The notes under the pieces are model-generated. The model was not told the DNA's origin, searched no databases, and saw only the letters and a list, made by a program, of their open reading frames with translations. From JACDAN01 sp963834825 (GTDB lineage Bacteria; Actinomycetota; Thermoleophilia; Gaiellales; Gaiellaceae), in the NCBI GenBank assembly GCA_963834825.1, contig CAWICZ010000010.1:186001-250000 (forward strand): DNA of 64,000 nt, given 5' to 3'. The position numbers were made by a program, and so were the translations under genes. Positions 7,898-15,366 of this stretch are shown here, piece by piece. Each line of letters starts with the position of its first letter. Position 1 is the stretch's first letter.

Positions 7898-9244
7898 CTA
7901 GAACCTGAAGTCCTGGAGCGCTTCCGCAGCGCGCCTGTACAGCTGCGCGGCTGCCCGGTCCTCACCACGACGTGCAGCGAGGTCGCCCTTGGCGATCCAG
8001 GCAGACGCGCGATGGCTGATGGAGGAAAGCTGGTCGAAGCTGTGTTCGGCAGCGTCGAAGGCCTCGGCGGCTTCGTCGAGTCGACTCTGCTCGAGAAGGG
8101 ATCGCCCGAGCACAAGCTGCGCATTTCCGATCTCGCCGATCACGTCGACCCGGTCGCCCAGGAGGTTGAGCGCTTGGCGCGCTTGCTCCTCTGCAGGCTT
8201 GACGTGCCCTGTGCGCAAGTGGATCTGCGCCAATGAGGAAACCACGCGGCCAGCGTCGGCAGCGCTCCCGTACTCGAGAAGCACCTTGAACGACTCGTTC
8301 AGCTGCTCGATCGCCTCCTCGGGCTTGCCGAGAAGGAAGTTGAGTCCGCCGAGGTTGTTCATCAGACGGCCGACGATCGCTCGGTCAGCGATTTCCTCGA
8401 AGTGCGCCTTCGCCTGCTCCGCGTACTTCCGCGCCAGGACCCACTGGCCCTGGCGCTCGGCGATGAGAGAGGCCTGGAAGTACACATCCGCGACCGAGCG
8501 TGGGTCGTCCAAGCCCTCCGAGAGCTCGAGTGCCAGCTCGACGTCCTCGCGAGCTGCCTCGTAGTCCCGCTGCCATCGGTAACACCGGGCGCGCCGGTCA
8601 AGGATGGCGGCGCGCAGCCTGTCATCGGGAAGCTCGGAGCGCTCGGCCAGGTCCAGCGCCTCGTCGAAAAGGCCGATCGCCGTCTGGTAGCTCGAGAGCG
8701 CGTAGCGGCAGGCGCCGAGTCTGAACAGAATGTCCGCGCGGTCTATATCCGAGAAGGTCGGATCCTCTGCCAGCACCCTGGCGCGCTGAAGCAGGTCGAT
8801 CGCCGGCTTGACCTCGCCGAGCTCCATGAGCGCCCAGGACTCGACGGCGATCGTCCGGACCTCAAGCTCCGATGACGCAATGCCGAGCACAAGCTGCCGA
8901 ACGTTGCGGAACTCCTCGAGGGCCTCGTCGTACTCGTGATTCTCAGTCAGGCCCTCGGCGCGAGCGAGCGCCGTCTCGATGCGCCCCCGCTCGTCGGCGG
9001 AGACGCCGCTGGCGAGAAACCCGGGATCGACGCCGAGCCGCTGCGCGAGCCACTCGATCGTCTCCTGGGTCGGGCGGGTCTTGCCTCGCTCGATCTGGCT
9101 GACGTACTCCTTCGAGAACCGGTCACCCGCAAGCGCCGTCTGGGTCAGCCCGGCATTGGCCCGAAGTGTGCGCACGCGCTCGCCGAGGCCGCCGTGCGGT
9201 CGGCGAACACGGTGGCGAGTTGTGGTCTCACTGGGCCTCGTCAA
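7898..9244 (-). CDS. XRE-family HTH regulator with TPR repeats
   Basis: DNA-binding regulator of 448 residues from a TTG start. Residues ~20-75 form an XRE/Cro helix-turn-helix (LRANAGLTQTALAG, SKEYVSQIERGKTRPT). The remainder is helical with about eight TPR-like units (for example ILFRLGACRYALSSYQTAIGLF), the layout of Rgg/PlcR-like or Streptomyces BldD-distant peptide-sensing regulators, though no ligand can be assigned. Downstream on the same strand is a small membrane peptide that might be a partner. The 5' region holds tandem ACTTGAC-type repeats at 9265-9283 and 9377-9396 that could be its operator, and beyond them a divergently transcribed small RNA. Confidence 0.85.
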   Translation of the reverse strand: MTRPSETTTRHRVRRPHGGLGERVRTLRANAGLTQTALAGDRFSKEYVSQIERGKTRPTQETIEWLAQRLGVDPGFLASGVSADERGRIETALARAEGLTENHEYDEALEEFRNVRQLVLGIASSELEVRTIAVESWALMELGEVKPAIDLLQRARVLAEDPTFSDIDRADILFRLGACRYALSSYQTAIGLFDEALDLAERSELPDDRLRAAILDRRARCYRWQRDYEAAREDVELALELSEGLDDPRSVADVYFQASLIAERQGQWVLARKYAEQAKAHFEEIADRAIVGRLMNNLGGLNFLLGKPEEAIEQLNESFKVLLEYGSAADAGRVVSSLAQIHLRTGHVKPAEEQARQALNLLGDRVDVIGEIGNAQLVLGRSLLEQSRLDEAAEAFDAAEHSFDQLSSISHRASAWIAKGDLAARRGEDRAAAQLYRRAAEALQDFRF

Positions 9245-9264
9245 GCGGGAACTCCTTGGGCGTC

Positions 9265-9283
9265 GCTACTTGACAACTTGACC
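9265..9283. promoter_or_regulatory. tandem ACTTGAC repeat, candidate operator
   Basis: Two abutting 8-bp copies (ACTTGACA, ACTTGACC) preceded by GCT, 21 bp upstream of the XRE-TPR start. A related pair recurs at 9377-9396 (GCTACTTGACTGAATTGACA), where its first half is the -35 hexamer of the small-RNA promoter. Shared direct repeats at both ends of the divergent region suggest binding by the XRE regulator; this is inference. Confidence 0.45.
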
Positions 9284-9381
9284 TTACTCCTCTCGCCGTG
9301 GCCGGGAATCCCCCAAAAGGGTCACGGCTACTGGAGAAACGGTGTGAATCGACCTTAACGGAAATCACTTCACTGTGCTAC

Positions 9382-9410
9382 TTGACTGAATTGACAAATG
9401 GCCGTATAGT
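9382..9410 (+). promoter_or_regulatory. sigma70-type promoter of the small RNA
   Basis: TTGACT (9382-9387), a 17-bp spacer, then TATAGT (9405-9410), one of the best consensus promoters in the window. A start near 9416-9418 is expected. No open reading frame with a ribosome binding site follows. The -35 element sits inside the second ACTTGAC direct repeat (9377-9396), so repression or activation there is plausible. Confidence 0.75.
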
Positions 9411-9416
9411 CGAGGG

Positions 9417-9596
9417 GCCTAGCAGCAAGATCCACCCAAAAAGGATTGAGCTGTGAGGAAGGCGCGCCACATTGGCGGTACGCCTGGGGGATTTGGCTGG
9501 GCCGCAGGGTCAGGGCCTCCGAGCATGTCGCTGAGGGAGGTGCGGCGCGCCGAAAGAATGAACCCTCGGGGGCCGCAGCCCGGGGGTTCTTTTTTT
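9417..9596 (+). ncRNA. candidate free-standing small RNA, ~180 nt
   Basis: Bounded by a consensus promoter and an intrinsic terminator, with no convincing coding frame. A 5' hairpin forms from CAGC/GCTG and GATCC/GGATT around a loop ACCCAAAAA. A long closing stem pairs GGCGCGCC near 9462 with GGCGCGCC near 9545 and encloses smaller hairpins (GGCG-GTA-CGCC; CCTCC/GGAGG). The size and the single long interrupted stem resemble 6S RNA, but I cannot show the 6S bubble. I see no tmRNA tRNA-like end, no RNase P core and no SRP helix-8 motif. It lies between the XRE-TPR gene (divergent) and the tetR gene (convergent). Confidence 0.65.
9560..9596 (+). terminator. intrinsic terminator of the small RNA
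   Basis: An 11-bp stem (GAACCCTCGGG / CCCGGGGGTTC, one G-U pair) with an 8-nt loop, directly followed by seven T residues (9590-9596). This is the clearest Rho-independent terminator in the window. Confidence 0.88.
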
Positions 9597-9717
9597 GTCT
9601 GGCTCGAAGTCTCCGACTTTGCGCCACTGTCGGTGGGACCCGCTCGCGCTCTGCTGCTTCCGGCTCCAGGTGCCGTTGCGGCGGAACGGGCCAAGCCCGT
9701 TCCGCGGCGCATGTGGT

Positions 9718-10320
9718 TTAGGGCCGGCCTGTCATCCAGGTTCGGCGGGCGTCGAGGATCTTTTCCAGGTCGTCCTCGACCATTCCGCCCACCCGGCGGC
9801 TGACCGTCGACAGGAGGCCGATCGAGATGAACAGCCAAGCCTCGGCGTCGGCGTCGCGCGCCGGCAGGATGCCGCCGGCCGCCTGCGATCGCCTGATCGC
9901 GTCCGCGACGAAGCTGTGCACCTCGCGCATGTGTCGCCTGATGAAGCGGCGGATCTCCGGATCGTCGCTCGCCTCGGTCAGGGCCTGCATCCAGAGCGTG
10001 GCGACCTGGCCCCGCTTGTCCTTTGCGGCCAGGTAGCTCCGGCCCATGGCGCCGACCCACAGGGCCGGATCGGACTCATCGGCGATGGCCTCCTCCCACA
10101 TCGTGCGGCACTCCGCCCACGCCGCGTTCAGGCACGCGAGGTAGAGATCCCGTTTCGAGGCGAAGTGCCGGTAGAGGATCGGCTCGGTCACGCCGGCCGT
10201 GCGTGCGATCTCGGCGGTGGTGGAGCCGTGGTACGTGCCCTTGGCGAAGATCTGACAGGCGCACTCGAGGACGGTGGCGCGGCGCTCCTCGGCGCTCAGT
10301 CGGGCTCGAATCGCGGTCAA
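9718..10320 (-). CDS. TetR family transcriptional regulator
   Basis: Repressor of about 200 residues. The N-terminal HTH is intact: RATVLECACQIFAKGTYHGS, then TTAEIARTAGVTEPILYRHF, followed by the classic SKRDLYLACL. The C-terminal helical ligand domain has no recognisable ligand signature. The TTG start at 10320 overlaps the TGA of the MFS gene (TTGA), so both are in one leftward operon. The likely operator is the TTAG...CTAA palindrome at 11782-11795 in front of the MFS gene. The gene happens to be in the same reading frame as the 5' half of the frameshifted MFS gene, so naive gene calling would fuse them. Confidence 0.88.
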   Translation of the reverse strand: MTAIRARLSAEERRATVLECACQIFAKGTYHGSTTAEIARTAGVTEPILYRHFASKRDLYLACLNAAWAECRTMWEEAIADESDPALWVGAMGRSYLAAKDKRGQVATLWMQALTEASDDPEIRRFIRRHMREVHSFVADAIRRSQAAGGILPARDADAEAWLFISIGLLSTVSRRVGGMVEDDLEKILDARRTWMTGRP

Positions 10321-11775
10321 CCTGCGAGCTCCGCGAGAGCTTCGTCCTGGGCGGCCTCGCGCTCGTGCGGCCGGACGAGCACTGCCGAGACGACTGCGCC
10401 GGCGAGGGCGATCACCGAGGCGACCGTCAGCCCCGTCGAGAAGCCGTCGACGAACCGCTGAGGATCGCGGAAGACGTTGGGGCCGCTGACGTCGCCGATC
10501 TCGTGGGCCATGATCGCCCCGATCAGGGCGATACCCATCGAGCCGCCGACCTGCCGGCACGCGTTCAGGACGGCCGAGCCGACACCGGACTTGTCCACCG
10601 GAAGCGCGCGCACCGCCGCGGCCGCGCTCGGCGTCATCACGAGCGCCATCCCGGTCCCGCCGACGAGCAGCGCCGGGAGGAGGTTCCAGAAGGTCGAGTC
10701 GACGCCGAGCCGCGAGAAGTAGAGGAGCTGCGCTGAGACGAGGAGCATCCCGGCCGTCATCAGCCAGCGTGACCCGATTCGGTCGGAAGTCCTTCCGGCG
10801 ATCGGCGCAACCAGGATGATCAGGACCGTCATGGGCAGGAAGGCGGCGCCGGTCTGCACGGCGGAGTAGCCGAGCACGCCCTGCATGTAAAGGGACACGA
10901 AGAAAAAGACGCCGAACATCGCCAGCGCGACGAGGAGGACGGCGAGGTTGGCGCCGGCGAACGTGCCGTTGCGGAAGAGGGTGAGGTCGAGCATCGGGAT
11001 CCGTTGACGCATCTCCAGCAGGACGAAGGCGGCCAGCATCACGAATCGCCACAGCAAACGATCCGACGATCCGCTGGGACGTCCACCCGTAGGTGTTCGC
11101 CTCGATCAGGCCGTAGGTGAGCGCGAACAGACCGATCCCGGAGGTCAGGAGGCCGGGAAGGTCGAGCCGCTGCTCGGCGGACTCGTCCTTCGACTCGGGG
11201 ATGAGGATCAGCGACGCGGCGATGGCGACGATGCCGATGGGCACGTTGACGAAGAAGATCCAGCTCCAGTCGACGTGCTCGGTCAGGAGTCCGCCGATCA
11301 GCGGGCCGATCGCGAGCGCGAGGGCCGAGACGCCGGCCCAGATGCCGATCGCGGTGCCGCGCTGCCGGGGCGGGAAGGTGGCCGCGATGATCGAGAGCGT
11401 CGCCGGGTTCATCAGCGCCGCGCCGGCGCCCTGCACGACCCGCGCGCCGATCAGCATCTCGCCGCTCGAGGCCAGGCCGCAGGCGAGCGAGGACAGCGTG
11501 AAGATCGTGAGGCCGACGATGAAGATCCGCCGACGGCCCAGCATGTCGGCGAGCTTTCCTCCCGTCAGCATCAGCGACGCGAACGTGAGTGCGTACCCGG
11601 TCACGATCCATTCGAGCTCGGAGAGATCGGCCCGGAGGTCGGCGGCGATCGAGGGCAGGGCCACGTTCACCACCGTGTTGTCGAGCATGATCATGAAGAG
11701 CCCGAAGGCGACGGCGGCGAGCGTCCACCACTTGCGCGCGTCCTGGGAGATCAGATGGAGGGCCACCGTGAGCAC
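10317..11775 (-). CDS. MFS drug efflux transporter (DHA2/EmrB-QacA type), frameshifted
   Basis: Proton-coupled multidrug exporter with 14 predicted membrane helices. The N-terminal half shows the family motifs LDNTVVNVALPSI, the motif A region GGKLADMLGRRR and GPLIGGLLTEHVDWSWIFFVN; the C-terminal half continues as MLDLTLFRNGTFAGANLA through SGVGSAVLNACRQVGGSMG. The two halves are in different frames. The join is at about 11046, where one extra base after ...GSFAVA would be needed to read on into FVMLAAFVLL. A sequencing insertion or a recent mutation explains it. The start is GTG at 11775. It is co-transcribed with the TetR gene and divergent from the acyl-CoA synthetase, with a TetR-type operator between. 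Confidence 0.85.
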
Positions 11776-11781
11776 GCTATG

Positions 11782-11795
11782 TTAGCGGTCACTAA
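11782..11795. promoter_or_regulatory. TetR-type operator palindrome
   Basis: TTAGCGGTCACTAA: an inverted repeat with TTAG/CTAA ends and a matching inner G/C pair, in the 32-bp gap between the divergent MFS-tetR operon and the acyl-CoA synthetase gene. Position and form fit autoregulation by the TetR protein, with possible control of both directions. Confidence 0.65.
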
Positions 11796-11807
11796 TATTT
11801 CTCCGCA

Positions 11808-13748
11808 ATGACGGAGCGACTCGCGATCTGGACGCCGAGCGAGGAGGTCGTCGAGCGGGCGAACATCACCCGCCTTCAGCGTCGGCTCGGCATCGGCGAC
11901 TACCGAGAGCTCCTGCGCCGGTCGCATGAGGAGCCCGACTGGTTCTGGCCGGCGGCGGTCGATGACATGGGGCTCGAGTTCACCGAGCCCTGGAGGCAAG
12001 TCGTGGACGTCTCTCGCGGCCCCGAGTGGGCGACGTGGTTCGTCGGGGGGAAGGTGAATGTCGCCTGGAACTGCGTCCACCGGTGGGCGCGCGGGGATCA
12101 GAGCGAAGCCGAGGCCGCGGTCTGGGAAGGCGAGGACGGAACGCACGCGTCCTTCACGTTCCGCCAGCTCTCGGCGGCAGTGACGAAGCTCGCCGAGGCG
12201 CTCGTCCGGCTCGGCGTCGAGCCCGGCGACCGCGTCGGGATCTTCCTGCCGATGTCGCCCGAAGTGGCGATCGCCTCGCACGCGTGCGCGCACATCGGCG
12301 CGGTGCAGGTGCCGGTCTTCTCGGGTTTCGCTGCTCCCGCGGTCGCGGCCCGGCTCCGCGATTCGGACGCGAAGGTGCTGATCACCGCCGACGGCTCGCT
12401 GCGCCGCGGGCGTGAGGTCCCGATGAAGGAGATCGTGGACGAGGCGGCCGCCGACGCGCCTGCGCTCGAGCATGTCGTCGTCTGGCGCCGGCTCGGCCGG
12501 GACGACGTGCCGATGCAGTCCGGCCGAGACCTCTTCTGGGACGAGGCCGTGCAGGAGTCTCCGGGTGAGCTCGAGCCGCTCTCGGTCGACTCCGAGCATC
12601 CGTACCTCCTGACGTACACGTCCGGGACGACGGGCAAGCCGAAGGGGGTCGTCCACGTCCAGGGCGGTTTCCTGGTCTCGATCGCCCGCGAGGTCTGCTA
12701 CCAGGCCGACGCCGGGCCGGACGACGTCATCCACTTCGCGACAGACATGGGCTGGATCATGGGCCCCTGGACGGTGGTCGGCGGCGGAGCGATGGGCTCG
12801 ACGGTGGTCTTCGCCGAGGGCGCGCCGGATTGGCCGGCCGACCGGCTCTGGCGACTGATCGAGCGAGAACGTGCCTCGATCCTCGGCGTCTCGCCGACGC
12901 TGATCCGCGCCCTGATCCCCCACGGCGAGCCCGAGGCCGACCTGACCTCGCTGCGGGTCATGGTGACGACCGGAGAGCCGTGGAATCCGGATCCGTACCG
13001 CTGGTTGCACGAGCAGGTGGGCGGCGGGCGCGCGCCGATCATCAACTGCTCGGGCGGGACCGAGGTCGGCGCGTGCTTCCTCTCGCCGACGCCGGCGATG
13101 CCGATCAAGGCGTGCTCGCTGGGCGGACCGGCACTGGGCATGGCCATGGACGTCGTGGACGCGGAGGGCCGGTCGGTCGTCGCCGGCGGCGAGGTCGGCG
13201 AGCTGGTCTGCCGCAAGCCGTTCCCCGGGATGACCCGTGGGTTCTGGCGCGACCCCGAGCGCTACCTCGACACGTACTGGCGACGGTTTCCGGGCGTCTG
13301 GACGCACGGCGACTGGGCGTCGGTCGACGAGGACGGCTACTGGTTCCTCCATGGGCGCTCCGACGACACGCTCAACATCGCGGGGAAGCGGATCGGCCCA
13401 GCGGAGCTCGAGTCGGCCGCCGTCGAGCATCCCGGCGTACTCGAAGCCGCGGCGGTCGGAATCCCGCACGAGGTCAAGGGCGAGGTCGCCTGGCTGTTCT
13501 GCATCCCCGCGCCGGGCGTCTCCGCCGACGACGGTCTCGCGGCCGAGGTGGGTGAGCTCGTCGCCGCGGAGCTCGGCAAGGCGTTCCGTCCCGATAGGGT
13601 CGTCTTCGTGACCGCGCTCCCCAAGACGCGCAGCGCGAAGATCATGCGTCGAGCCGTCCGCGCGAAGGCGTTGGGCGTCGATCCGGGCGATCTCTCCTCG
13701 CTCGAGAACCCCGAAGCGCTCGAGGAGATCGGCAGAGTCGTTGGCTGA
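11808..13748 (+). CDS. acetyl-CoA synthetase-like acyl-CoA ligase
   Basis: ANL-superfamily ligase that activates a carboxylic acid with ATP and joins it to CoA. It is 646 residues, like Acs. The N-terminal ACAS_N region (WFVGGKVNVAWNCVHR), the P-loop YTSGTTGKPKG near residue 266, the A8 hinge (WTHGDWASVDEDGYWFLHGRSDD) and the catalytic Lys in TRSAKIMRR are present. It is clearly distinct from the second, more canonical Acs at 30827-32785, so another short or branched acid is likely. The stop overlaps the SDR start by 8 bases. It is divergent from the TetR-controlled MFS operon and may share its operator. Confidence 0.88.
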   Translation: MTERLAIWTPSEEVVERANITRLQRRLGIGDYRELLRRSHEEPDWFWPAAVDDMGLEFTEPWRQVVDVSRGPEWATWFVGGKVNVAWNCVHRWARGDQSEAEAAVWEGEDGTHASFTFRQLSAAVTKLAEALVRLGVEPGDRVGIFLPMSPEVAIASHACAHIGAVQVPVFSGFAAPAVAARLRDSDAKVLITADGSLRRGREVPMKEIVDEAAADAPALEHVVVWRRLGRDDVPMQSGRDLFWDEAVQESPGELEPLSVDSEHPYLLTYTSGTTGKPKGVVHVQGGFLVSIAREVCYQADAGPDDVIHFATDMGWIMGPWTVVGGGAMGSTVVFAEGAPDWPADRLWRLIERERASILGVSPTLIRALIPHGEPEADLTSLRVMVTTGEPWNPDPYRWLHEQVGGGRAPIINCSGGTEVGACFLSPTPAMPIKACSLGGPALGMAMDVVDAEGRSVVAGGEVGELVCRKPFPGMTRGFWRDPERYLDTYWRRFPGVWTHGDWASVDEDGYWFLHGRSDDTLNIAGKRIGPAELESAAVEHPGVLEAAAVGIPHEVKGEVAWLFCIPAPGVSADDGLAAEVGELVAAELGKAFRPDRVVFVTALPKTRSAKIMRRAVRAKALGVDPGDLSSLENPEALEEIGRVVG

Positions 13749-14502
13749 GCTCGAAGGCGTCGCGCTCGTCACGGGCGGCGGTCGCGGGATCGGGGCCGGG
13801 ATCGCGCGGGAGCTCGCGGACGCCGGAATGAGGGTCGCGGTCTCGGCACGGACGCGCGAGGAGGTCGAGGCGGTCGCGCGCGAGATCGACGGGCTCGGCG
13901 TCGTCGCCGATGTCTCGTCCCGGGAGTCGGTGGAGGCGATGGTGGAACAGATCGAGCGCGAGCTGGGCCCGATCGACCTCCTCGTCGCCAATGCGGGAGT
14001 CAGCGGTTGGGGCGACCGGACGTGGGAGGTCGAGCCCGACGACTGGTGGAAGGTCTTCGAGATCAACGTGCTCGGCGTTTTCCTCTGCTGCCGGACCGTG
14101 CTCCCCGGGATGATCGAGCGTGGCGGCGGGCGGATAGTGATCACAGCGAGTGGCGCGGCGTACCTCGCGGGCGGCGGCGGGTCGACGGGGTATGCCGCGA
14201 GCAAGGCCGCAGTGACACGGTTCGGTGAGATGCTCGCGCGTGAGCTCGAGCCGTACGGGATCCCGGTCTTCCCGATCAGCCCCGGACTGGTGCAGACGGA
14301 GATGACACGGTCGTTCCCCGACGACATGCCGTGGACGCCGCCCAACCTGGCGCCTAGCCTCGTTCGCGCGCTGGCCTCAGGCCGCGCTGACGAGCTCAGC
14401 GGCCGCTACATCCATGCCGAGCACGACGACATCGACGACCTGATCCGGCGCGTCGACGAGATCGTCGAAGCGGACCTCAACGCCATCCGCCTCCAGCGCT
14501 AG
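13741..14502 (+). CDS. short-chain dehydrogenase/reductase (SDR)
   Basis: NAD(P)-dependent oxidoreductase of the classical SDR family, 253 residues from a TTG start inside the end of the acyl-CoA ligase gene. The cofactor motif TGGGRGIG (residues ~10-17), NAGVSG, the catalytic Ser in ITASGAAY and the Tyr-Lys pair in YAASK are all present. The substrate is unknown; coupling to the upstream ligase suggests a lipid or carboxylic acid pathway. The TAG stop (14500-14502) is provided by the terminal CTAG of palindromic repeat copy B. Confidence 0.9.
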   Translation: MAELEGVALVTGGGRGIGAGIARELADAGMRVAVSARTREEVEAVAREIDGLGVVADVSSRESVEAMVEQIERELGPIDLLVANAGVSGWGDRTWEVEPDDWWKVFEINVLGVFLCCRTVLPGMIERGGGRIVITASGAAYLAGGGGSTGYAASKAAVTRFGEMLARELEPYGIPVFPISPGLVQTEMTRSFPDDMPWTPPNLAPSLVRALASGRADELSGRYIHAEHDDIDDLIRRVDEIVEADLNAIRLQR

Positions 14503-14666
14503 CGCCCCTTCCAGTAATGCCGCCGAGGTTCTGGGTCGCGAGCACCAAGCCAGAGTTCACACTCCTCCTCACCAAGGCTGCGCAGCCTTGGTGAGGAGGA
14601 GGGTGGGCTCTGGCGCCGCGTGATCGCGGGCCAGAACCCGGCATGTATTGCTGGATGGGGCGCTAG
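14499..14666. repeat. structured palindromic repeat, copy B
   Basis: A 168-bp second copy of the element at 5909-6077, with perfect ends CTAGCGCCCC / GGGGCGCTAG. The centre is a 40-bp perfect palindrome, CTCCTCCTCACCAAGGCTGC joined to its exact reverse complement. Compared with copy A, at least three paired positions differ on both arms so that pairing is kept. It fills the whole gap between two convergent genes, and its two CTAG ends provide the stop codons of both (SDR at 14500-14502, hotdog gene at 14663-14665). A role as bidirectional terminator is plausible. Confidence 0.87.
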
Positions 14667-15328
14667 GCCTTCGGCAGGATCCAGGTCGCTCGCGCGGACC
14701 CAAGGACACGACCGTCCTCACCAAAGAGCGCCGTGCCGGCATAGAGCTTTCGGCCCTCCTCCCCGAGTGGCCAGCCCAGCACGACGCAGCGCTCGCCCGG
14801 CTGCGGCAGATGCTCGACGCGGGCCGTCAGCCGGCCGAGCACCGGGTACCCGCGCACTCCGAAATGGACGGCATACGCGCCGGGGCAGTCGAGGGCCGCC
14901 CAGACGAACTCGGACGAGATCGCTTCCTCCCTCGGGACCCAGGTCGCGGCGACGAGATCGCCGCCTTCGACGGGACCGGCGAAGATGCGTAACCCGTCCT
15001 GCCTCGCCCAGCCGCACACGAAGCACTCGGGGAAGACGCTCTCCCTGTCACCCTCAGGGAGCGCGGCCGCGGCGGCCTCCTCGAACGAGATCGGCTCGGG
15101 CACCTCGAGGTCGAGCGCGGCCTGCGCGGCCTCGGCGACGACGTCGTCGGCGTCACGCAACTCGAGCGCGCCTTCCGTTGCAACCTCGAGCGGGCGGTCC
15201 AGCGGTGGCGGGCGGCGAAGCGTGACCTCGGTCGGGCCGTGTAGAAACGACGCGAGCACCCCGCAGGTGTAGCCGCCGTTCGCCGACCCCGACGGACCGC
15301 GAAACTTGCGTTCGATGACGAGCTCCAC
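14663..15328 (-). CDS. hotdog-fold thioesterase-like protein
   Basis: A 221-residue protein with two hotdog-like halves, resembling the TesB/PF13622 acyl-CoA thioesterase group. The motif ANGGYTCG near residue 17 is typical of the first half; the second half contains CFVCGWARQDGLRIF and a LGRLTARVEHLP strand pattern. No signal peptide or membrane segment. The catalytic assignment is uncertain, as these proteins often lack a clear catalytic residue. The GTG start is divergent from nadE. The stop codon comes from the palindromic repeat. Confidence 0.68.
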   Translation of the reverse strand: MELVIERKFRGPSGSANGGYTCGVLASFLHGPTEVTLRRPPPLDRPLEVATEGALELRDADDVVAEAAQAALDLEVPEPISFEEAAAAALPEGDRESVFPECFVCGWARQDGLRIFAGPVEGGDLVAATWVPREEAISSEFVWAALDCPGAYAVHFGVRGYPVLGRLTARVEHLPQPGERCVVLGWPLGEEGRKLYAGTALFGEDGRVLGSARATWILPKA

Positions 15329-15343
15329 CTTCGATAGACTATG

Positions 15344-15364
15344 TTTTCGACTGTGAGGCGAAAA
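15344..15364. promoter_or_regulatory. TTTTCG-N9-CGAAAA inverted repeat upstream of nadE
   Basis: A 6-bp perfect inverted repeat ending two bases before the nadE ATG and about 15 bp from the divergent hotdog gene start; both sides are flanked by CTATG. It could be an operator for an NAD-responsive repressor, but no regulator gene is adjacent and the motif was not matched to a known site. Confidence 0.35.
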
Positions 15365-15366
15365 CT

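Noticed and set aside
9417..9596. tmRNA, RNase P or SRP RNA identity for the small RNA
   Set aside because: No T-loop or tag frame, no RNase P core motifs, and no GGAA-capped SRP helix 8 could be found.
9718..11775. A continuous 685-codon leftward reading frame joining MFS and TetR
   Set aside because: The middle third is out-of-frame MFS sequence. The frame arises only because the extra base near 11046 puts the MFS 5' half into the TetR frame. The TetR gene has its own TTG start at 10320.
11751..14345. 864-codon frame antisense to the acyl-CoA synthetase and SDR
   Set aside because: Arg/Ala/Asp-rich shadow of GC-rich coding DNA; no domain motifs, and the plus strand encodes two well-supported enzymes.
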